Shown here: one piece after another, positions 15,890-24,409 of the stretch | Layout of the letters: each line of letters opens with the position of its first letter | How positions within the stretch are numbered: the first letter of the stretch is position 1 | The notes under the pieces: generated by a model | What the model was told of the DNA's origin: nothing | Database searches by the model: none | The model's input: the letters and a program-made list of their open reading frames with translations, nothing else | Translations under genes and position numbers: made by a program | Origin: DATAVB01 sp040414495 | Lineage (GTDB): Bacteria; Actinomycetota; Actinomycetes; Mycobacteriales; QHCD01 | DNA: 42,164 bases | Assembly: GCA_040414495.1 (NCBI GenBank) | Contig: JBEDUI010000121.1 | Span: 1-42,164 of the forward strand | Direction: 5' to 3'

Positions 15890-16993
15890 GTGATTGACGA
15901 TCCTATTAGGACGGTCGAGGCGGCGGCCTATACGATCCCGACCGACCAGCCGGAGGCGGACGGAACGCTCGCCTGGGATTCGACGACGATCGTGCTCGTC
16001 ACGCTCACGGCCGGCGACCAGGTCGGTCTGGGGTGGACATACGGACCGGCCGCGTGCGCGGCCGTGGTCCGCGACGAGTTGGCCGACCTGGTCCACGGTC
16101 GATCCGCGTATGACATTCCGGCGGTCTGGCAGTCGATGGTCGCGGCGATTCGCAACGCGGGTCGACCCGGCATCGCCGGGTATGCGCTCTCGGCAATCGA
16201 CGTGGCGCTGTGGGATCTGAAGGCCCGGCTGTTGGGCGTTGGGCTGCATCGGTTGTTGGGCAGCGCGCGGGACGCCGTTCCGGTCTACGGTAGCGGCGGC
16301 TTTACGACGTACACCGAGGACACATTGCGGCGTCAATTGACCGGCTGGGCCAAAGAACAACAGATCCCGCGGGTGAAGATCAAGATCGGCGAGTCCTGGG
16401 GCAACCGCGCCGGCCGCGATATCGAGCGCATTCGGCAGGCCCGCGAAATCATCGGGCCGCGCTGTGAGCTGTTCGTCGACGTCAACGGCGCATACACCGC
16501 CAAGCAGGCGATCCGGGTCGCTGAACGGGTCGCGGATCTCGATATCCACTGGCTTGAGGAGCCGGTGAGTTCCGATGATCTGGTCGGGCTACGAGCGGTT
16601 CGCGCCGGTGTCGTCGCCGACGTAACGGCCGGCGAATACGGCTGCGATCTGGCCTACTTCCAGCACATGCTGGCGGCGGACGCGGTCGACTGCCTGCAGG
16701 CCGACATTTCCCGTTGCGGCGGAATATCCGAATGGATGCGGATCGCGGCGGCCGCGGCCGCCCATGGCGTGCAGATTTCCGGCCACTGCGCGCCGCATCT
16801 GCACGCGCATGCCGCTGCGGCGACGCCGAATCTGCGGCACCTGGAGTGGTTCCACGACCACGTACGTATTGAACACATGCTTTTCGACGGCTCACTCGAT
16901 CCGACCGGTGGGGCCGTGCGACCGGACTCGAGCGCGCCCGGTCACGGGCTCTCGTTCAAGGCCGCCGACGCCGAACAGTACCGAGTGGACTGA
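15890..16993 (+). CDS. Enolase-superfamily enzyme (mandelate racemase / muconate lactonizing type)
   Basis: A 367-residue protein from the GTG at 15890, only one base after the preceding stop. The N-terminal capping domain covers about 1-125. The barrel carries VKIKIGES (K-x-K general base, about 163-165) and three metal ligands in FVDVNGAY, WLEEPV and TAGEYG (about 196, 222 and 247). QADISRCGGISEW and SGHCAPHLHAH (His near 297) follow, the arrangement of the mandelate racemase subgroup. It would dehydrate or epimerise an acid sugar, or racemise a 2-hydroxy acid. A product that is a 2-oxo or 2-hydroxy acid would suit the flanking ThDP enzyme and flavin oxidoreductase, but this is inference. 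Confidence 0.88.
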   Translation: MIDDPIRTVEAAAYTIPTDQPEADGTLAWDSTTIVLVTLTAGDQVGLGWTYGPAACAAVVRDELADLVHGRSAYDIPAVWQSMVAAIRNAGRPGIAGYALSAIDVALWDLKARLLGVGLHRLLGSARDAVPVYGSGGFTTYTEDTLRRQLTGWAKEQQIPRVKIKIGESWGNRAGRDIERIRQAREIIGPRCELFVDVNGAYTAKQAIRVAERVADLDIHWLEEPVSSDDLVGLRAVRAGVVADVTAGEYGCDLAYFQHMLAADAVDCLQADISRCGGISEWMRIAAAAAAHGVQISGHCAPHLHAHAAAATPNLRHLEWFHDHVRIEHMLFDGSLDPTGGAVRPDSSAPGHGLSFKAADAEQYRVD

Positions 16994-17013
16994 CAGCGAA
17001 AGGAGCAACTTCC

Positions 17014-20000
17014 GTGGCGGTGACCGACCTTCCCCGACCGACACTGGGTGAGTCCGAGCAGGTCGACGTGGCAGCCTTGGTGCGCGATCTCAGGGCGGCC
17101 GTGGACGGCGAGATTCGATTCGACGCCGGCACTCGCGGCGCGTACTCCACCGACGCCAGCAATTTCCGTCAGGTACCGATCGGTGTGGTGATCCCACGTA
17201 CCGTCGAGGCTGCCGTTGCCGCGGTGGATGTGTGTCACCGGCGGGGCGTTCCGATGCTGTCCCGTGGCGGTGGTACGAGCCTGGCCGGACAATGCACGAA
17301 CACCGCGGTGGTGATCGACTGGTCGAAATACTGCAACCGGCTGCTGTCGGTGGATCCGGCCAAGCGCACTTGCGTCGTCGAGCCGGGGATTGTGTTGGAT
17401 GTCCTGAACGAACAGCTCGGTGAGCACGGACTGCGTTTCGGACCCGAGCCGGCCACGCACGCGAACTGCACGCTGGGCGGCATGATCGGTAACAATTCGT
17501 GTGGCGCCACGGCCCAGCGCACCGGCAAGGTTGTTGACAATATCGTCGCGCTGGAAGTCCTTTTGACCGACGGCACCCGGTTCTGGTGCGGCCGCACATC
17601 CGATGCCGAGTACGCCGAGATTGAGGCGCACGGCGACCGCCGGGCCGCGATTTACCGGTCGTTACGGCGGCTCCGGGACGAATACGGCGCCCAGATTCGC
17701 GAGCGTTATCCGGATATTCCGCGGCGCGTCTCCGGGTATAACCTGGATTCGCTGCTGCCGGAGAAAGACTTCAATGTCGCGCAGTTGCTGGTGGGCAGTG
17801 AGTCCACTTTGGTCACTGTCCTGCGGGCCGAGCTGGCTCTGGTGCCGATTCTCGCGAAACGATCGCTGATCGTGCTGGGGTATCCGAGCATCGCGGCCGC
17901 GGCGGACGCGGTGCCGGCCATTGTCCAGCATGAACCCATCGCGCTGGAAGGCGTTGACGAACGGCTGATCCGGGACGAGCAGATCAAGTCGATCAACCCG
18001 GACGCATTGCGAGAACTGCCGCAGGGGACGGGATTTCTGATGGTTCAGTTTGGCGCGGGCTCCCAGCCCGAGGCCGATGATGCCGCCGAGCGCATGCTGG
18101 CCGCCCTGCACGAAACCGAGCACGATCCCGATGTCGCGTTCTACGACGACCCGGAACGGGAGGACGAACTGTGGTCGGTCCGCGAAGCGGGACTGGGTGC
18201 CACCGCGCATATCCCGGGCCGGCCGGACACCTGGGAAGGCTGGGAGGATTCGGCGGTTCCGCCGAGCCGGCTTGGTGACTATCTGCGCGATTTGGAGCGA
18301 CTGTACGAGGAATTCGGCTACGCCAGCGAGACCGGTCCCAGCCTGTATGGCCATTTCGGTCAGGGCTGTGTGCACACGAGAATTCCGTTCGCCCTCTATT
18401 CGACCGAGGGCGTCGCCGACTACCGGCGGTTCATGCTGCGGGCCGCGCAGTTGGTCGCGTCGTATGGCGGATCTTTCTCCGGTGAGCATGGCGATGGCCA
18501 ATCGCGGGGCGAACTGCTGCCGCTGATGTTCGGGGACCGGCTCGTGCAGGCCTTTGGCGAGTTGAAGGCGCTGTTCGATCCGGAGAACCTGATGAACCCG
18601 GGCAAGGTGGTCCAGCCGTACCGACTGGACGAGAACCTGCGCCTGGGCGGTTCCTGGTCACCGTCCCTTTCGGACGATCTCTACTTCAAGTTTCCCGAGG
18701 ACGGCGGATCCTTCAAGCAGGCGGCCAACCGGTGCGTGGGCGTGGGGAAGTGCCGGCAGCACCACCATCCCGGCGGCGCCGTGATGTGTCCGTCCTATCA
18801 GGCCACCGGCGAGGAGGAACACTCCACAAGGGGCCGCGCGCGGCTGCTCTTCGAAATGCTGAATGGGCACGGCGACGGCCCGATCAAAGACGGTTGGCAT
18901 TCCGAGGCCGTCCGGGACGCGCTCGATTTGTGCCTGTCCTGCAAGGGCTGCAAGACCGACTGTCCGGCCAATGTGGACATGGCCACGTACAAGGCTGAAT
19001 TCCTGGCCCACCATTACCAGCATCGGCCGCGGCCGCGGCATCATTACACGCTCGGTTGGTTGCCGGTGCTGGCCGGTGCGGTGACCCGTACTCACCTGGC
19101 CGGCGTCGCCAACGCGGTGAGCCACGCGCCGATCCTGCGGGGTGTCTTGCCGCGGATGGCGGGCGTGGAAAAACGTGATGTGCCGCTGTTCGCCGGCGAA
19201 TCGCTGCAGCGGTGGTGGCAACGCCGCGGACCGCGCGGCAGCGGCGAACGCGGAACCGTGCTGCTGTGGCCGGATACCTTCACCAACACCTTCCATCCGC
19301 ATATCGGCCAGGCCGCTGTTGCGGTGCTCGAAGCAGCCGGCTGGGAGGTCACGATGCCGACCGAACCTGTCTGCTGTGGACTGACCTGGATTTCCACCGG
19401 CCAGCTGGCGACCGCCAAAAAGGTGCTACGGCGCACGATCGGCACGCTGGCCGAACACGTCCACCATGGTGGGTTCGTCCTGGGGCTGGAACCCAGCTGC
19501 ACAGCCGTTTTCCGCAGCGACGCGCACGAGCTGTTTCCCGACGACCCGGATGTCGACCGGCTCGCGGACCATACGGTGACCCTGGCCGAATTGTTGACGA
19601 AGCACACTCCCAAGTGGCAGCCGCCGCGGTTGCCGGGTAGCCCGGCCGCACTGGCCCAGGTGCATTGTCACCAGCACGCGATCCTGGGCTGGGATGCCGA
19701 CGCGGACCTGCTGTCCGCGGCGGGAGTCGACGCGGAACGGTTGGATTCCGGGTGTTGCGGTCTGGCCGGCAATTTCGGCTTTGAGCCCGGGCATTTGCCG
19801 GTGAGCGAGGCCTGCGCCGAGTCGGTCATGCTGCCGCGGATCCGGGAGGCCCCGGCCGACACGCTGATCCTCGCCGACGGCTTCAGCTGCCGTACCCAGA
19901 TCGATGAGCTCGACAGTGGTGGGCGTCGCGCGGTCCATCTCGCCGAGGTATTGGCGGCCGGTCTGAGCACAGTGGACATTGGCGAGCGCCCGGAGAACGC

Positions 20001-20103
20001 CATCGCCGCGCGGCCGGAATCTTCCCGGGCCGCGCTACCGGCGGCGGCTGGGGCGGCGGCCGCGCTCGGGTTGGGGTTTGGGGCGTGGCGGCGCTGGCGC
20101 TGA
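17014..20103 (+). CDS. FAD-linked oxidoreductase fused to Fe-S/CCG domains (GlcD-GlcF/Dld-like)
   Basis: A 1029-residue protein from a GTG with AAAGGAGC upstream. Order of parts: PCMH-type FAD domain (GGGTSLAGQ at 85-93, GGMIGNNSCGA at 155-165), FAD-oxidase C domain to about 545 (SGEHGDGQSRGELLP), two Fe-S motifs (CVGVGKC... from 574; CLSCKGCKTDCP from 640), then two CCG domains (C787-C788 and C914-C915). This matches fused D-lactate/glycolate/2-hydroxyglutarate dehydrogenases that pass electrons to quinone. The last 30 residues are unusual: an Ala/Gly/Leu hydrophobic stretch ending in AWRRWR, which could anchor it to the membrane. Third gene of the operon. Confidence 0.93.
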   Translation: MAVTDLPRPTLGESEQVDVAALVRDLRAAVDGEIRFDAGTRGAYSTDASNFRQVPIGVVIPRTVEAAVAAVDVCHRRGVPMLSRGGGTSLAGQCTNTAVVIDWSKYCNRLLSVDPAKRTCVVEPGIVLDVLNEQLGEHGLRFGPEPATHANCTLGGMIGNNSCGATAQRTGKVVDNIVALEVLLTDGTRFWCGRTSDAEYAEIEAHGDRRAAIYRSLRRLRDEYGAQIRERYPDIPRRVSGYNLDSLLPEKDFNVAQLLVGSESTLVTVLRAELALVPILAKRSLIVLGYPSIAAAADAVPAIVQHEPIALEGVDERLIRDEQIKSINPDALRELPQGTGFLMVQFGAGSQPEADDAAERMLAALHETEHDPDVAFYDDPEREDELWSVREAGLGATAHIPGRPDTWEGWEDSAVPPSRLGDYLRDLERLYEEFGYASETGPSLYGHFGQGCVHTRIPFALYSTEGVADYRRFMLRAAQLVASYGGSFSGEHGDGQSRGELLPLMFGDRLVQAFGELKALFDPENLMNPGKVVQPYRLDENLRLGGSWSPSLSDDLYFKFPEDGGSFKQAANRCVGVGKCRQHHHPGGAVMCPSYQATGEEEHSTRGRARLLFEMLNGHGDGPIKDGWHSEAVRDALDLCLSCKGCKTDCPANVDMATYKAEFLAHHYQHRPRPRHHYTLGWLPVLAGAVTRTHLAGVANAVSHAPILRGVLPRMAGVEKRDVPLFAGESLQRWWQRRGPRGSGERGTVLLWPDTFTNTFHPHIGQAAVAVLEAAGWEVTMPTEPVCCGLTWISTGQLATAKKVLRRTIGTLAEHVHHGGFVLGLEPSCTAVFRSDAHELFPDDPDVDRLADHTVTLAELLTKHTPKWQPPRLPGSPAALAQVHCHQHAILGWDADADLLSAAGVDAERLDSGCCGLAGNFGFEPGHLPVSEACAESVMLPRIREAPADTLILADGFSCRTQIDELDSGGRRAVHLAEVLAAGLSTVDIGERPENAIAARPESSRAALPAAAGAAAALGLGFGAWRRWR

Positions 20104-20126
20104 TCATTCGGTCGAAAGGTGCTGAT

Positions 20127-21137
20127 ATGGATACGAAGCCAGCTGTCGTTGTGGTGACCGGGGCTAGCGGCGGCGTCGGGCGGGCGGTGACCCGCGCCTT
20201 CGCCCGTCGCGGTGCCTGCGTAGCGTTGCTGGCGCGCGGCCGTACCGGATTGGCCGGAGCGGCCGACGATGTCCGCGAACTCGGCGGCACACCGCTGGAG
20301 TTGCCGACGGACGTTTCCGACTATGCGCAGGTCGAGTCGGCGGCGGCGCGGGTCGAGGATGAGTTCGGCCCGATTGACGTTTGGGTCAATGTCGCGTTCA
20401 CCTCGGTATTCGCGCCATTCGTCGACATCAAGCCGGAAGAATTCCGCCGGGTCACCGAGGTCAGCTATTTAGGTTATGTCTACGGTACGAAAGCTGCGTT
20501 GTCCCGCATGCGTACCCGCGATCGGGGCGTTATCGTCCAGGTGGGATCCGCACTGGCGTATCGCGGAATCCCCTTGCAGAGTGCCTATTGCGGCGCGAAG
20601 CACGCCATTCAGGGATTTCACGAGTCGCTGCGGTGCGAGTTGCTGCACGACGGGAGCAACGTGCACGTGACGATGGTGCAGCTGCCTGCGGTGAATACGC
20701 CGCAATTCTCGTGGGTGCTGTCCCGGCTACGGCGCCAGCCGCAGCCCGTACCACCGATCTACCAACCCGAAATTGCCGCCAAAGCGGTGCTGCACGCGGC
20801 GGATCACCCGCGCCGGCGAGAATACTGGGTCGGTGGGAGCACGCTCGGCACGTTGACCGCGAACGCCATCATGCCGGGAGTTCTGGACCGGTACCTCGCC
20901 CGCACCGGATATAAGTCGCAGCAGACTGAGCAGCGCGAGCCAGCCGATGCGCCGGCGAACCTGTGGTCTCCGGCCGATCGGGCCGGGGGAGAGGACTACG
21001 GCGCGCATGGCAAATTCGACGACCAGTCGACCCGGCATAGCCTGCAGCTACTGGCCTCCCAGCACCACGGTCGCATAGCCGCTGTAGCATTGCTGGCTGC
21101 GGTGGGCGCCGGTGTCCTCATACGACGGTCGGGCTGA
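20127..21137 (+). CDS. Short-chain dehydrogenase/reductase with C-terminal tail anchor
   Basis: A 336-residue protein; the ATG at 20127 has AAAGG seven bases upstream. Classical SDR signs: VVTGASGGVGRA (NAD(P)-binding, about 9-20), an NVAF in place of N-A-G, catalytic Ser in VGSALAY and Y-C-G-A-K (Tyr/Lys about 157-161). After about residue 260 a family-atypical extension follows: polar linker, then RIAAVALLAAVGAGVLIRRSG, a hydrophobic helix with a short basic tail. It is thus probably membrane-tethered with the active site in the cytosol. Its TGA shares one base with the GH15 start (TGATG). The substrate is unknown. Confidence 0.92.
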   Translation: MDTKPAVVVVTGASGGVGRAVTRAFARRGACVALLARGRTGLAGAADDVRELGGTPLELPTDVSDYAQVESAAARVEDEFGPIDVWVNVAFTSVFAPFVDIKPEEFRRVTEVSYLGYVYGTKAALSRMRTRDRGVIVQVGSALAYRGIPLQSAYCGAKHAIQGFHESLRCELLHDGSNVHVTMVQLPAVNTPQFSWVLSRLRRQPQPVPPIYQPEIAAKAVLHAADHPRRREYWVGGSTLGTLTANAIMPGVLDRYLARTGYKSQQTEQREPADAPANLWSPADRAGGEDYGAHGKFDDQSTRHSLQLLASQHHGRIAAVALLAAVGAGVLIRRSG

Positions 21138-22885
21138 TGAGCACACGACCCGAATTCCCTCCGCACGTATTGCGGGAATATGCATTGCTGGCGGACGGGG
21201 AGCGCGGCGCACTGTGTGGGCCGAGAGGCGACGTGTCCTGGATGTGCGCGCCGCGTTGGCATGACGACGCCGTCTTCGCGTCGTTGGTAGGCGGATCCGG
21301 TGCGTGCGTCGTGACACCGGTCGACACCTATGTGTGGGGTGGGTATTACGAAACCGGGTCCTTGATCTGGCACAACCGGTGGATCACGACCGACACCGTC
21401 GTCGAATGCCAGGATGCGTTGGCTTTTCCCGGCGACCCGCATCGGCTGGTGCTGATCCGCCGCATCGTCGCCCCCGAAAAACGCGTAACGGTCCGTATCC
21501 ACGTGGATGTGCGCGTTGCTTTCGGCCGCCACCCGATGACCGATCTGCGGCGTGATGCGGGTGACCACTTGATCGGGCATTCCGGACCGCTGCGAATCCG
21601 GGTCAGCGGTGCAACCGATCTGTCCATTGTGGATGGTGGCCGGCTCGTCGGTGAGGTCACGGTCGAGTCGGGACGGCATCATGACCTGGTGGTAGAGATC
21701 TCGGATGAACCGCTGCCAGAGCCGGTGGACGCGGATCAGCTGTGGGCAGCGACCAGGAAAGCCTGGTCGAGCGGGTCACCCGACTTCGCCACCTCCGTGG
21801 CACCTCGCGACGCGCGCCAGTCCTATGCGGTCCTACGTGGACTCACGGCGCGGACCGGTGGGATGGTCGCCGCCGCAACGCTGGGTCTACCCGAGCGCGC
21901 CGAGGCCGGACGAAACTATGACTACCGCTACGTCTGGCTGCGTGATCAGTGTTTTGCGGCGATGGCCGTGGCGGTGGGCGAACCGGGCGCGTTGTTCGAC
22001 AGTTGGGCGAGGTTCGTCGTGGCGCGGGTACTGGAAAACGGCGACCGGCTCGCTCCGGCCTACCGCATAGACGGTGGTGATCTGCCGCCGGAATCCAAAG
22101 TGGGACTGCCGGGGTATCCCGGAGGTACGGACGTGGTCGGGAACTGGGTCCGCCAGCAGTTCCAATTGGACAGTCTCGGCGAAATACTTGAACTGCTGGC
22201 CGCCGCCGCCCGCTACGACCGGCTCGATGCCGATGGTGTCAAGGCCGCGTCGATCGTGATCGACATGATCGAACGTCGCTGGAACCAACCGGACGCCGGC
22301 ACCTGGGAATTGGACGACAATTGGTGGACGCATTCCCGATTGGCTTGCGTGGCAGGGCTAAATGCCTTTGCCGGTGTGAGCCCGCGCCGCGAGAAGGCGC
22401 GGCTCAAGGAGTTGGCCGACACAATACTGGCCGAGACGACGCGCCGTTGTCTGCATCCGCGTGGCTTCTGGCGACGCAGCCCGGAGCATTCGGGTACCGA
22501 CGCGTTGCTGCTGCTGGCACCCGTGCGTGGCGCGCTGGAACCCGGCGATCCGCGAACGCTGGCCACAATTGCGGCAGTCGAGGATCAGCTGACCCAGGAC
22601 GGCTACGTCTACCGATTCGCGCCCGACGACCGTCCACTAGGGAGCGCTGAGGGCGCGTTTCTGCTGTGCGGATTTAGCACGGCGATGGCTATGTGGCAGC
22701 AGGGGCGCACTGCCGACGCATTCCGCTGGTTCGAACGTACCCGGGCCAGTTGCGGCCCGCCGGGGCTCTTGGCCGAGGAGTACGACACCACACAGCGGCA
22801 ATTGCGCGGAAACCTGCCCCAAGCATTCGTGCACGCCATGCTGCTGGAGTCGGCGCAACGGCTCAGCCAGCCGTACAAGGCCTGA
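21137..22885 (+). CDS. Glycoside hydrolase family 15 protein (glucoamylase/trehalase-like)
   Basis: A 582-residue cytosolic protein without signal peptide. The N-terminal beta-sandwich domain occupies about 1-235. The (alpha/alpha)6 barrel starts with NYDYRYVWLRDQCFAA, and the likely catalytic acids are Glu in GTWELDDNWWTHS (about 391) and Glu in LLAEEYD (about 545), followed by GNLPQAFVHAMLL. Bacterial GH15 proteins of this size hydrolyse alpha-glucosidic links such as trehalose or maltodextrins. It is the last gene of the operon and is followed by a strong hairpin terminator. SDR/GH15 pairs in actinomycetes suggest a role in compatible-solute or storage-sugar turnover, which is inference. 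Confidence 0.92.
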   Translation: MSTRPEFPPHVLREYALLADGERGALCGPRGDVSWMCAPRWHDDAVFASLVGGSGACVVTPVDTYVWGGYYETGSLIWHNRWITTDTVVECQDALAFPGDPHRLVLIRRIVAPEKRVTVRIHVDVRVAFGRHPMTDLRRDAGDHLIGHSGPLRIRVSGATDLSIVDGGRLVGEVTVESGRHHDLVVEISDEPLPEPVDADQLWAATRKAWSSGSPDFATSVAPRDARQSYAVLRGLTARTGGMVAAATLGLPERAEAGRNYDYRYVWLRDQCFAAMAVAVGEPGALFDSWARFVVARVLENGDRLAPAYRIDGGDLPPESKVGLPGYPGGTDVVGNWVRQQFQLDSLGEILELLAAAARYDRLDADGVKAASIVIDMIERRWNQPDAGTWELDDNWWTHSRLACVAGLNAFAGVSPRREKARLKELADTILAETTRRCLHPRGFWRRSPEHSGTDALLLLAPVRGALEPGDPRTLATIAAVEDQLTQDGYVYRFAPDDRPLGSAEGAFLLCGFSTAMAMWQQGRTADAFRWFERTRASCGPPGLLAEEYDTTQRQLRGNLPQAFVHAMLLESAQRLSQPYKA

Positions 22886-22904
22886 ACCCGCCAGACGCAG
22901 CCGA

Positions 22905-22931
22905 AGCCCGGCCCGCAGAACGGGCCGGGCT
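22905..22931. terminator. Bidirectional hairpin terminator between GH15 and PRC-barrel genes
   Basis: Perfect 11-bp stem (AGCCCGGCCCG at 22905-22915, partner at 22921-22931) with a 5-base loop, located between two convergent stop codons. There is no long T tract, as is common in actinomycetes. Confidence 0.85.
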
Positions 22932-22938
22932 GGCATCC

Positions 22939-23391
22939 CTAAAGCTCTTTGATCAGATTGTCCTTCGTCGTAGCAAGGCTCACGGTGTCATCGCTGACAT
23001 CGGCGATCTGATCCGCCGCGACGTAAAGGTCATGCTTGAACAGACCCTTGTTGTCGATCTTCACGAAACCAGTACGTAGCAGACGTTCGGCCAGCGGCGC
23101 TGGCACATCCGGTTCGGTCCCGCCGGTAATGCCGGCAGCCAACGCGCCGATCGGGGCGGCGGCCGGTGCTCCGCCAGCGCCGATTCCGCCGGCCGGAGCC
23201 GCCGGTACGACGCTCGGCGCGGTACCGATTACGCCAGCGTCCACACCGGATTCCTGGCCTTCGCTCGTCACCGCATCCGGGTCGCTCATCTTGACGACGG
23301 TCACCGTGCCGATCTTCTTCCGGGAGGAATCAACGACGTCCATACCATTGCGCACCTTGCCGATGAGGCCCGGACCAGGCGTGTAGGTCAT
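22939..23391 (-). CDS. PRC-barrel-like protein with Ala/Gly/Pro-rich insert
   Basis: A 150-residue protein from the ATG at 23391 (GGAGAAG upstream). Residues 12-38 (KVRNGMDVVDSSRKKIGTVTVV) and 107-143 (FVKIDNKGLFKHDLYVAADQIADV) match the strands of a PRC-barrel, which binds RNA, photosynthetic reaction centre or membrane lipids depending on the family. Between them lies a stretch (about 41-98) rich in Ala, Gly, Pro and small residues that should be disordered. Such proteins are common among stress-induced genes of actinomycetes. Function unknown. Confidence 0.72.
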   Translation of the reverse strand: MTYTPGPGLIGKVRNGMDVVDSSRKKIGTVTVVKMSDPDAVTSEGQESGVDAGVIGTAPSVVPAAPAGGIGAGGAPAAAPIGALAAGITGGTEPDVPAPLAERLLRTGFVKIDNKGLFKHDLYVAADQIADVSDDTVSLATTKDNLIKEL

Positions 23392-23469
23392 GGCTTCTCC
23401 GTATTCGTATGGATTGGATCGGACCTGTGATTCTTTCCCGTTATGCGCGGCCGGCAATCGTGCGGCGGC

Positions 23470-23494
23470 GCATCGGATTCAGGCGCTCGGGTAA
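23470..23494 (+). promoter_or_regulatory. Candidate general-stress sigma promoter of the HhH glycosylase gene
   Basis: GCAT, 15 bases, GGGTAA, with the hexamer ending nine bases before the ATG at 23504. Transcription would start within a few bases of the start codon, giving a nearly leaderless mRNA. Same element and spacing as the other candidates. Confidence 0.35.
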
Positions 23495-23503
23495 GGCAGA
23501 TAC

Positions 23504-24133
23504 ATGGCTACTCAACACGACATCGTCAAGAACGTACTGAGCCAGTACGGAAAGACGTATGCGGAGGAGGCCGGAATCAAGCTGGCCAACCGGCCGAGCC
23601 CGCTCTACGAACTATCCGTTCTCACGATGTTGCTCAGCGCCCGGATCAGCGGCCACATAGCACTTTCCGCCGGACGGGAACTCTTCAAAGCCGGTTTTCG
23701 AACTCCTGCGCGGATGGCCGATGCGACCTGGCAGGAGCGGGTCGATGCGCTGGGCCGTGGCCACTACCGACGGTACGACGAACGCACCGCGACCATGCTC
23801 GGGGACGGTGCGGAGTTGATCCAGGACCGTTGGCGTGGCGACCTGCGAGCTATCCGCGGTGCGAAGCTAAGAGATGATCTCACCCAAATTCCCGGAATTG
23901 GGCCGACCGGGAGCGACATATTCTGCCGCGAGGTACAGGAGGTGTGGCCCGAGTTGCGGCCTTTCGTCGATCAGCGGGCCCGGCGCGGCGCCGAGGCACT
24001 TGATCTGCCGACCGATCCGGAGAAATTGCAGGGACTGGTCGACGACAGCGACCTCACCCGCTTCATCGACGGTCTGGTTCGGATCACTCTGGACGAGCAC
24101 GCGGCGCAGAAAATAACGGAATCCAAGGCCTGA
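23504..24133 (+). CDS. HhH-GPD superfamily DNA glycosylase (endonuclease III-like)
   Basis: A 209-residue protein. The helix-hairpin-helix is clear in LTQIPGIGPTGSDIF (about 126-140), followed by the expected Asp in PFVDQRAR (about 154). The catalytic Lys of bifunctional endonuclease III, normally within the hairpin, is missing (GIGPTGS), and there is no C-terminal 4Cys Fe-S cluster. It is therefore probably a monofunctional base-excision glycosylase or a diverged DNA-binding relative. The N-terminal helices (YELSVLTMLLSARISGHIAL) fit the family. It ends five bases before the stop of the convergent small gene. Confidence 0.85.
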   Translation: MATQHDIVKNVLSQYGKTYAEEAGIKLANRPSPLYELSVLTMLLSARISGHIALSAGRELFKAGFRTPARMADATWQERVDALGRGHYRRYDERTATMLGDGAELIQDRWRGDLRAIRGAKLRDDLTQIPGIGPTGSDIFCREVQEVWPELRPFVDQRARRGAEALDLPTDPEKLQGLVDDSDLTRFIDGLVRITLDEHAAQKITESKA

Positions 24134-24138
24134 GGAAA

Positions 24139-24366
24139 TTACCGGCCCAACGACCAGGCCACAATGGACATAGCGCAGATCAAGGCATTCACCGTGCCGA
24201 CCGTGAGCAGCTTGTTCCACCGGTCGCGGGCGCTTCCCAGTGGAGGTGGTGGATCTCCCACTGAGACCGGCTCACGGGCTCGGTAATGCCGAGCGGCCAT
24301 CGCAAAGCAGATCAGCGCCGCAACGCCGAAGACAACAGTTACGAGTACAACAATGAAATCGTTCAT
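24139..24366 (-). CDS. Small two-helix membrane protein
   Basis: A 75-residue product with two hydrophobic helices: FIVVLVTVVFGVAALICFAMAA at the N terminus and LLTVGTVNALICAMSIVAWSLG at the C terminus, joined by a polar loop of about 25 residues. The ATG has no good Shine-Dalgarno sequence. Four phased AATAAGG repeats lie upstream, ending near 24410, so expression may be controlled by them. No family recognised. Confidence 0.6.
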   Translation of the reverse strand: MNDFIVVLVTVVFGVAALICFAMAARHYRAREPVSVGDPPPPLGSARDRWNKLLTVGTVNALICAMSIVAWSLGR

Positions 24367-24409
24367 ACAGTCACGTTAACCGCTCCGCCGGCACAGCAAA
24401 CCGTTGCCA

